This document shows, piece after piece, positions 1-4,786 of a stretch of 5,712 nt of DNA (its first letter is position 1; each line of letters starts with the position of its first letter). Origin of the DNA: Bacteroidota bacterium (GTDB lineage Bacteria; Zhuqueibacterota; Zhuqueibacteria; Zhuqueibacterales; Geothermadaptataceae); NCBI GenBank assembly GCA_011375275.1, contig DRLW01000442.1, positions 1 to 5,712 on the forward strand, in the 5' to 3' direction. A program made the translations under genes and the position numbers. Under the pieces are notes generated by a model, which worked only from the letters and a program-made list of their open reading frames with translations, did no database searches and was not told where the DNA came from.

Positions 1-2446
1 GCTGAAAAGGCGGGTTGTCGCGCAGATAGTCGCGCTGCTCAGCCGGGTTTTCGAACTGGGTGCCGATACCGAACAGGCCGTAGGTGCTGACCATATAGGT
101 GTAGTTGGCAAAACCCGTCAGCCAGCGGCCGAGGCGTTTGTCCAGCGTCAGTTCAAAACCGCGGATATCCTCATAGCTGTTGTTCGTGGCTTTGAAGTAG
201 TTGACTTTGCCGTCTGAGCTGATGAAGCGGGTCAGATCAGACTGGTCCGAGATATCTTTGTAATATCCCGCAACGCGCAGCAGGTAGTGGCTGCCGATGG
301 AGTGTTCGTAGCCCAGTTCATACGCCACGGTCTTCTGCAGGGGCAGGTTGGGGTCGCCAAGCCGGTTGAGCTGATTCCCGGTGATGCGGCGTTCCGTATA
401 AAGCCGGTCAGACTGTGGCATCTGGCGGAACTGGCCATAGTTGAAATAGAATTTCGAATTCTCCGTGATCGGATGGGAAATCCCAAGTCTGGGACTGAGG
501 GTGAATTGTTTTTTGACCTGTTTTTGTTCGAAGGTGTCGCGCAGTTCCGGGTTGTAGTTTGTCGAGAAAAATGAACGATCGTAGGGGTCAACGTTCCACC
601 AGGTGCCGCGCGGGTCGATGTAATCCAGGCGCAGGCCGATATTGCTGATAAATCCTTTGAATTCGAGCTTATCCTGTACGTACACTGCGGCGCGGACAGG
701 GGTTTTTTGCCATTCTGTCCACGGCCGTGCTGCGGGCAGAACCGTGTTGATGGCGCCGAACTTCATATCGAAATTATTGATAACCACTTCGACACCAGCT
801 TTAACCAGATTATTGTTATTGACCTGGCTTGAAATGTCGAACTTTGTTGTCAGCGTTGAAATTTTGCTGAAGTCCCGCGCATTGGCGCGGACGCCCATGA
901 GCAGACCGTCGATGCCATAAATGATGAACTCGGCGCGGCCGAATGGCGCCTCATCGGCAAAGTAGCCGGGGAAAACCTCATATACCCGCGAAGTATCGCG
1001 GTCTGCGTTGGGGACGGTGGTGTAATCCGTTGCCACGCGCTCCACGACCAGCTCGTAAAACGTGGTCGGGCTGAGAATGTGGGTCAGCTTGGCCGAAAGC
1101 ATGTTGCGCACGATATCGGATTTTGCCCAGTAGGAATCGTAGAAAATACGGCTGTCGATGAAGCCGACCCTGCTCAGGACGCTGGCCACGCTGGTCGTGC
1201 TCTTGAAAATTCCCGGTGCACCAACGTCGTTGCTGGCAGATGAAAAAATCTCATTATACAAGCCGGTCATCGTCAGTTTGATGTTGTCGCTGATGTCGGA
1301 GGTGAGTTTCAGCATGAAGTTGTTCTCGCTGAAGCCGGAGCGCGAAAAAGGCACGAGGAATTGGGTCTGCTCTTTTCTGAAGGAGGTAAAAAAGCGGAGG
1401 TTGCCCAGGGCCTCGCCAAACGGAACCGGGCCACCAAAGCCGCCATCGAGGTTGAAATCAGGTTTGGTGATATCCACCTGCCTCCGGTGCTGCCACAAAA
1501 ACAGACGCTGTGCAGCCGTCGGGGTCAGGTCGTTGCTGGGGTCATCATCCTGCAGAGTGCGTTCGGAAATCGTGTTCCAGCCGTCGAACTGCGGATACTG
1601 GCGCTGGGTATTTTCATCCCACGCCCCGTTGCGGGTACCCGTCCAGGCGACTTCCGGGTCGAGATAAGGCCGCAACCAGTAGGAGTTCGGATCCTGAAAG
1701 GACATGCCAAAATGTTTTGGCGCAGCAGGCCGGTGGCGGTAGGTTATCTGGCCTGAGTAGCGTTTCCTGTCGCCGTCTTTGGTGACCACGTTGACGATAC
1801 CGGAGCGGATATTACCATACTCGGCGTTGAATCCACCGGTCTGAACCTGAACTTCCTGAACAGCGCTGAGGCTCACACCTGTGAAAGGGGTGTTATTCCT
1901 TTCGTCACGCAGGGTGAAACCATCGACCATGAATGCTGTCTGATCCGATCCCCCGCCACGAACAGAAAGCCCGAGTATCCCTGCCTGCAGCCCGATCACA
2001 TCCGTGACAGTCAGCGCTGCGGGCACAGCCTCTATCTGCGCAATGGAGATGTTGGCCTGGCTGGCAGAAACGTCTTTCACCACGACCGGCCTCTCTGCTA
2101 CAATGACCACTTCCTCGCCCTGAACAGTTTCGGTCTTCAGTTGCATGTTGATCGTCGTGGTCAGATCGATCTGTACCACCACGTCGGTCACCTGGTAAGG
2201 CGCATAGCCGATGTACGATGCTTTCAGGGTATATTTGCCGGGCGGCATGTTCAGGATTGTATAGTAACCGTTGATGTCCGTTGCAGCGCCACGGTTGGTG
2301 CCTGCAACGATGACATTGACTGCGGGCAAGGGCTCACCGGTCTCAGCATCTGTGACGCGACCGGCGATCTTCCCGGTCGTGCCGCCAAAAAGTGATTCCG
2401 AATACAGCAGAATCGCAGCAACGAGGAAAGGAAAGATTTTGCGCAT
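1..2446 (-). CDS. TonB-dependent outer-membrane receptor with carboxypeptidase-regulatory-like N-terminal domain (3' end cut by window)
   Basis: This is an outer-membrane beta-barrel receptor that would import a substrate using TonB/ExbBD energy; the substrate cannot be told from sequence. Reading from the ATG at 2446 gives 815 codons without a stop or frameshift, running off the left edge; the C-terminal barrel strands are missing. Residues 1 to about 21 form a signal peptide (MRKIF, hydrophobic core, then ESLFG). Residues 26-105 form a CarboxypepD_reg-like beta-sandwich (GKIAGRVTDAETGEPLPAVN, then GAATDINGYYTILNMPPGKY). A TonB-box-like segment, EEVVIVAERP, lies at 111-120. The plug follows at about 127-225, with SVRGGGSDQTAFMVDG at 161-176, VQEVQVQTGGFNAEYG at 196-211 and IRSGIVNVVTK at 213-223. 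The rest is barrel with alternating aromatic strands. The start is supported by GAGAG seven bases upstream of the ATG. No SusD-like partner gene is visible, so a glycan-uptake SusCD pair is not supported. The motif set resembles receptors of KSB1/Calditrichota bacteria (from memory). Confidence 0.95.
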   Translation of the reverse strand, partial: MRKIFPFLVAAILLYSESLFGGTTGKIAGRVTDAETGEPLPAVNVIVAGTNRGAATDINGYYTILNMPPGKYTLKASYIGYAPYQVTDVVVQIDLTTTINMQLKTETVQGEEVVIVAERPVVVKDVSASQANISIAQIEAVPAALTVTDVIGLQAGILGLSVRGGGSDQTAFMVDGFTLRDERNNTPFTGVSLSAVQEVQVQTGGFNAEYGNIRSGIVNVVTKDGDRKRYSGQITYRHRPAAPKHFGMSFQDPNSYWLRPYLDPEVAWTGTRNGAWDENTQRQYPQFDGWNTISERTLQDDDPSNDLTPTAAQRLFLWQHRRQVDITKPDFNLDGGFGGPVPFGEALGNLRFFTSFRKEQTQFLVPFSRSGFSENNFMLKLTSDISDNIKLTMTGLYNEIFSSASNDVGAPGIFKSTTSVASVLSRVGFIDSRIFYDSYWAKSDIVRNMLSAKLTHILSPTTFYELVVERVATDYTTVPNADRDTSRVYEVFPGYFADEAPFGRAEFIIYGIDGLLMGVRANARDFSKISTLTTKFDISSQVNNNNLVKAGVEVVINNFDMKFGAINTVLPAARPWTEWQKTPVRAAVYVQDKLEFKGFISNIGLRLDYIDPRGTWWNVDPYDRSFFSTNYNPELRDTFEQKQVKKQFTLSPRLGISHPITENSKFYFNYGQFRQMPQSDRLYTERRITGNQLNRLGDPNLPLQKTVAYELGYEHSIGSHYLLRVAGYYKDISDQSDLTRFISSDGKVNYFKATNNSYEDIRGFELTLDKRLGRWLTGFANYTYMVSTYGLFGIGTQFENPAEQRDYLRDNPPFQ

Positions 2447-2483
2447 GGTGTTACTCTCTTTTATGTATGAACGAGTGGATGGA

Positions 2484-2499
2484 TATGTGACACAGGTGT
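2484..2499 (+). repeat. 16-base direct repeat, copy 1
   Basis: TATGTGACACAGGTGT matches copy 2 (TATGTGACAAGGGTGT at 2622-2637) at 14 of 16 positions, in the same orientation and 138 bases away. It lies between the candidate promoter and the receptor start codon, in the presumed leader. It contains a small internal dyad, ACAC-AG-GTGT. A paired operator is possible; the regulator is unknown. Confidence 0.4.
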
Positions 2500-2546
2500 A
2501 CAGATCGTCTGGGAAGTTGTGGAATACGTCAAAACATCATGTGTTT

Positions 2547-2574
2547 AGATTAATGCATTTCAAAAAAAAGTCAA
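2547..2574 (-). promoter_or_regulatory. Weak sigma70-like promoter candidate for the TonB-dependent receptor
   Basis: On the minus strand TTGACT (2574-2569, five of six to the -35 consensus) is followed after 16 bases by TAATCT (2552-2547, three of six to the -10 consensus). It would give a leader of roughly 90-100 bases before the receptor ATG at 2446. The -35 is good and the -10 is poor. FCB bacteria may use other promoter consensus sequences (Bacteroidota use TAnnTTTG), and no well-spaced example was found, so this is tentative. Confidence 0.25.
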
Positions 2575-2621
2575 GTAATAAATGCCCTATAATTCTAAAA
2601 TTAGCTCCAAAAAAAATCTCT

Positions 2622-2637
2622 TATGTGACAAGGGTGT
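2622..2637 (+). repeat. 16-base direct repeat, copy 2
   Basis: TATGTGACAAGGGTGT is the partner of the copy at 2484-2499, with two mismatches. It lies about 50 bases upstream of the candidate -35 element of the receptor, so the two copies bracket the proposed promoter. The internal dyad of copy 1 is weaker here because of the mismatches. Confidence 0.4.
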
Positions 2638-2836
2638 TTCAAGAATATCACGTTAGTTTCTTTTGGGTTAAAAATAACTGATTCGGTACCGTTTCCATGG
2701 TGTTTGCTTTTATCCGCAACCCGGTTTGCAAAATTTGTTGTTTAATGGCAACTTAAGATTTTTGATCCGGCCTGAGGTGTAAGAGAAGCGAGTACATATT
2801 CGGCGAAGAGAGTAAAAATTACATAGCTCCCAGTTC

Positions 2837-2883
2837 GGTCGATCCGCTGCCGTACGGATTGCCTCCGGCAAAGTGATTTTTTT
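2837..2883 (+). other. Stem-loop with competing alternative fold and a downstream T run
   Basis: Bases 2840-2846 (CGATCCG) pair with 2855-2861 (CGGATTG) in seven pairs, one of them G-U in plus-strand RNA, around an eight-base loop; two more pairs can form after a mismatch. A second, mutually exclusive stem uses TGCCG (2848-2852) with CGGCA (2866-2870), and a run of seven T follows at 2877-2883. The T run is six bases past the second stem and that stem is short, so this is not a convincing intrinsic terminator. If transcribed, it would lie in the upstream part of the leader of the plus-strand gene. Confidence 0.25.
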
Positions 2884-2936
2884 CGGTTCAGTCTGTCTTT
2901 CGTGCACGCGCAGATGTTTTCTGGCACTGCCATTGC

Positions 2937-2965
2937 TTGAATCAGCGTTCGATTCACACAACAAT
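2937..2965 (+). promoter_or_regulatory. Weak sigma70-like promoter candidate for the secreted-protein gene
   Basis: TTGAAT (2937-2942) and AACAAT (2960-2965) are separated by 17 bases, each matching four of six consensus positions. The position suits the gene starting at 3018, giving a leader of about 45 bases that includes the dyad at 2974-2989. The match is weak and offered only as the best candidate seen close to the gene. Confidence 0.2.
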
Positions 2966-2973
2966 CCTGAACC

Positions 2974-2989
2974 CGGGATGCTTATCCCG
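2974..2989 (+). promoter_or_regulatory. Perfect 6-bp dyad with tetraloop in the leader of the secreted-protein gene
   Basis: CGGGAT, loop GCTT, then ATCCCG form a perfect inverted repeat ending 28 bases before the ATG at 3018. In RNA it makes a compact hairpin well clear of the ribosome-binding site; in DNA it could be an operator dyad downstream of the candidate promoter at 2937-2965. No T run follows, so it is not an intrinsic terminator. Confidence 0.45.
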
Positions 2990-3010
2990 ATCTATTCACA
3001 AAAAATATCC

Positions 3011-3014
3011 AGGT
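3011..3014 (+). promoter_or_regulatory. Ribosome-binding site that sets the start of the secreted-protein gene
   Basis: AGGT lies three bases before the ATG at 3018 and six before the ATG at 3021. This favours one of these two adjacent ATGs (3021 has the better spacing) over the in-frame TTG at 2937, which would put 27 extra residues in front of an otherwise normal signal peptide. Confidence 0.5.
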
Positions 3015-3017
3015 AAA

Positions 3018-3554
3018 ATGATGAAGCCGCTGATCATGCTGTACTTCTTCGCTGCGAGTCTCGTTTGGGTGCAAACTACGTTTGCAGAAAGTCGCGCAAA
3101 AGCACAGGTGCTTTCGCCTGTAGATAGTGGACATGCGCAGCGCTCTTTTTTCGACAAGCTGCATCGACTGGCCGCGCTGTGGCAGGATGAAAGCAGGGAG
3201 CATGTCGCGCAGGTGCTCGGTGATCCGCCAGCAAAAGAGTATATGCTTGTAAAAAATCGTCATGACTCCACGGTCACGGATGTGATCGAGAAATGGATGT
3301 ATGCTGAACAGCGAGTCTGGTTTTACCTGGCGACATCCCGCCAGGTGGAGTTCATCATCCGGATCGATCCCGTTCCTGCGCCGCCCGGAGTAGAGGAAGA
3401 ACAGATCCGGCAATGGTTTGGGCAGCCCGTGAGAGCAGATGGGCACAGCCGGGTTTTCAGCCTCGAGTCACTCCAGGAGCATGCGCCGGAGTTGATTCTG
3501 CAGGTTGAAAATGGCAGGAGTGTTTCGATGATTCTGGTCAAATATGTCGATTAG
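3018..3554 (+). CDS. Secreted or periplasmic protein of unknown function with duplicated short motif
   Basis: I do not recognise this 178-residue protein. Residues 1-23 look like a signal peptide (MMKPLIMLYFFAASLVWVQ, then TFA with likely cleavage before ES). No lipobox cysteine is present and there is no second membrane segment, so the mature protein of about 155 residues is probably periplasmic or exported. The mature part has two similar half-motifs: HVAQVLGDP at 62-70 and QIRQWFGQP at 129-137. Each is followed by predicted beta-strand sequence (KWMYAEQRVWFYLATSRQVEFII at about 92-114; LILQVENGRSVSMILVKYV at 159-177, both given as ranges with key residues W93, Y95, W101, F102 and L159, V163). 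The helix, LGxP turn and strands recall BamE/SmpA-type small envelope domains, but that is only a guess. The ATG at 3021 is an equally good start. It is divergent from the receptor and convergent with squalene synthase, so it is probably a single-gene unit. Confidence 0.75.
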   Translation: MMKPLIMLYFFAASLVWVQTTFAESRAKAQVLSPVDSGHAQRSFFDKLHRLAALWQDESREHVAQVLGDPPAKEYMLVKNRHDSTVTDVIEKWMYAEQRVWFYLATSRQVEFIIRIDPVPAPPGVEEEQIRQWFGQPVRADGHSRVFSLESLQEHAPELILQVENGRSVSMILVKYVD

Positions 3555-3582
3555 CCCGGCCGGACGGTCACGCCGGTTCGGG
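3555..3582. terminator. GC-rich hairpin at the convergent gene junction, possible shared terminator
   Basis: Only 13 bases separate the TAG of the plus-strand gene (3552-3554) from the TGA of squalene synthase (3568-3570). A hairpin spans the junction: CCCG (3555-3558) pairs with CGGG (3579-3582), and CCGG (3560-3563) with CCGG (3573-3576), with G opposite TT between them and a nine-base loop. It begins directly after the plus-strand stop and covers the last codons and stop of the minus-strand gene. No T run follows on either strand, so intrinsic termination is doubtful; it may instead block read-through or stabilise 3' ends. Confidence 0.3.
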
Positions 3583-4653
3583 AATCTGGCCTCGAAAGCT
3601 GGTGTAAAAGCTCCGCAGCGCTTTGTTGTTCCAGCAGATCAACGTCACGGTACGGATCAGATAGCGCACCCGCTTGCGTGAGATTTTTACCCGCTGGCCG
3701 GTGAGAAGGCCGGGATTGTTTTTCGCTTCGATCAGCGTGGCGATGGCAAAAAACAACGGCAGCAGGCAGAACAGCCGGATGCGCACGGCGCGCCGGGGAA
3801 TGAGCAGCGTATAGGCCAGGGCGTCGTCGAGATGCCCGGCTGCTTTGCGGATCAGGGCGTTGAACATCCGCTGAGCCTTTTGCTGCTGTCCCGGCTCAAA
3901 GAGATGTTCCGGTTCCATACCGTTTTCCCGGATCAGTTCTTCCGGAATATAACACCAGCCTCTTTTATAATCCCCCCAGGAATCCTTGATAATGTTGGTC
4001 AGTTGCAGACCCAGCCCAAAGGAGACGGCCTGCCGGTGCATGGCCTGCAGAATCGTCGCGCTGATGGCGCTGGTGTATGCGGCAAAAAGCCGGGTCAGCA
4101 AAATGCCGACCGTGCCGGCGACATAGTAACAGTATTTGTTCAGCTCTTCGAGGGTTTTGGAAAAATAAACTTTGCGCCGCTCCCGGGTTTTACGGCCCAG
4201 GACATCGATCATGCCATTGGTCATTTCGACGATGCAGTCCCGTGTCGCTTCCTGGAACCGTTGCGGCAGGGTCTGGTAGTTGTTGATGACGCGTTGCAGG
4301 TTGAGGGTCAGGTCGAGGTCTGCCGGGCTGACCTCGGTTTTTTCCGCCTGCGCGAAGGCCTGTACCCAGTCGGAGACCGGTTCCGGGCCGTACTGCTCAT
4401 GCACGAACAGGTCGCGGAACTGTGCCAGCAGCTCGATCTGCTGCGCGGATTCGCTGAAAACAGCATCCTCGATGGTATCGGCGATGCGGCAGAACAGGTA
4501 GGCGCACAGGGTGCTTTTGTACAGATCGCCGCGCAGAACCATGATATTGATGGCAAAAGTCCGCGAGACCTTTTTCAGGCTCATTTTACAATATTCGTGA
4601 TCAGTCATGTTTTCAGTTCCGTTCGTGGCTGTTCGTAGTGCACGCTTCAGCAT
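3568..4653 (-). CDS. Squalene synthase, eukaryote-like (head-to-head prenyltransferase)
   Basis: The enzyme joins two farnesyl diphosphates head to head to presqualene diphosphate and, in this family, reduces it with NADPH to squalene, the precursor of hopanoids or sterols. In the 361-residue reading, VSRTFA (29-34) binds diphosphate and DTIED (59-63) is the first aspartate motif. YCYYVAG (174-180) matches the YCHYVAG of animal squalene synthase, placing the catalytic tyrosine at Y177. LQLTNIIKD (216-224) leads to the second motif DSWGD (224-228; DYLED in human). FCLLPLFFAIATL (295-307) and NNPGLLTG (312-319) continue the alignment with the eukaryotic enzyme. This is unlike the shorter HpnC/HpnD pair or CrtM/CrtB. 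The eukaryotic C-terminal membrane anchor is absent. The start is uncertain: the ATG at 4653 has AGGA 12 bases upstream, and the ATG at 4608 (MTDHEYC, 346 residues) has GGAA eight bases upstream. Asd lies 133 bases upstream in the same direction. Confidence 0.94.
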   Translation of the reverse strand: MLKRALRTATNGTENMTDHEYCKMSLKKVSRTFAINIMVLRGDLYKSTLCAYLFCRIADTIEDAVFSESAQQIELLAQFRDLFVHEQYGPEPVSDWVQAFAQAEKTEVSPADLDLTLNLQRVINNYQTLPQRFQEATRDCIVEMTNGMIDVLGRKTRERRKVYFSKTLEELNKYCYYVAGTVGILLTRLFAAYTSAISATILQAMHRQAVSFGLGLQLTNIIKDSWGDYKRGWCYIPEELIRENGMEPEHLFEPGQQQKAQRMFNALIRKAAGHLDDALAYTLLIPRRAVRIRLFCLLPLFFAIATLIEAKNNPGLLTGQRVKISRKRVRYLIRTVTLICWNNKALRSFYTSFRGQIPEPA

Positions 4654-4707
4654 GACGGTATTTTATCCTGCTTTGGTTGTGAATGGCGTTTTTGTCTGCC
4701 CCCGCCC

Positions 4708-4738
4708 CATCATACCAGCAGCGCTGAGCGGTACGATG
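4708..4738 (-). other. 31-base intergenic hairpin between asd and squalene synthase
   Basis: In minus-strand RNA CAUCGUACC (4738-4730) pairs without a break with GGUAUGAUG (4716-4708), nine pairs including one G-U. A single U bulge (4717) and two more G-C pairs follow, closing an eight-base loop (4727-4720). The G-U pair would be an A-C mismatch in plus-strand RNA, so the fold favours the direction of the flanking genes. It lies 48 bases after the asd stop and 54 bases before the squalene synthase ATG at 4653. No U run follows, so it may be an RNA-processing or 3'-end stabilising element, or a leader element of squalene synthase, rather than an intrinsic terminator. Confidence 0.45.
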
Positions 4739-4786
4739 TCGCTGCCTCATCCAGCCGGAGCAGTGCGAGGATGGAGACGATACCCA

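Larger units (their letters stand above)
2447..3017. other. 571-base divergent intergenic region with AT-rich core
   Basis: This spacer separates the start of the minus-strand receptor from the start of the plus-strand secreted protein, so it must hold the promoters of both. The core at 2541-2660 has 34 G+C in 120 bases and two runs of eight A (2562-2569 and 2609-2616), the kind of sequence that is often bent. The region also holds a 16-base direct repeat, a sigma70-like candidate toward the receptor, a perfect dyad in the plus-strand leader and a stem-loop followed by a run of seven T (2877-2883). Short open frames on the minus strand between 2710 and 2964 (84 and 71 codons, overlapping in different frames) have no recognisable domain and are treated as chance. 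I see no tRNA, known riboswitch or mobile-element end here. Confidence 0.7.

Noticed and set aside
1158..1756. Overlapping plus-strand frames of 169 and 131 codons opposite the receptor
   Set aside because: The minus-strand receptor frame is unbroken through here with barrel-type sequence; the plus frames have no domain or ribosome-binding support.
2588..2593. Perfect TATAAT on the plus strand
   Set aside because: No acceptable -35 lies 16-18 bases upstream, and the nearest plus-strand start is over 400 bases away; it is expected by chance in an AT-rich stretch.
2624..2652. Possible CRP/FNR-type site (TGTGA ... ATCAC)
   Set aside because: The two half-sites are far too widely spaced for the six-base gap of a CRP site.
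2710..2964. Minus-strand frames of 84 and 71 codons in the intergenic region
   Set aside because: They are basic, low-information sequences with no domain and mutually overlapping frames. I see no good ribosome-binding evidence, so they are most likely chance.
3832..4638. 268-codon open frame on the plus strand opposite squalene synthase
   Set aside because: It is the complement of a strongly conserved enzyme gene, has no recognisable domain, and long antisense frames are expected in GC-rich genes.
4720..4758. Possible promoter for squalene synthase (TATGAT near 4717-4712 on the minus strand)
   Set aside because: No -35 match at proper spacing; the best partner (GCGACA) is 22 bases away. 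TATGAT is also part of the hairpin stem.
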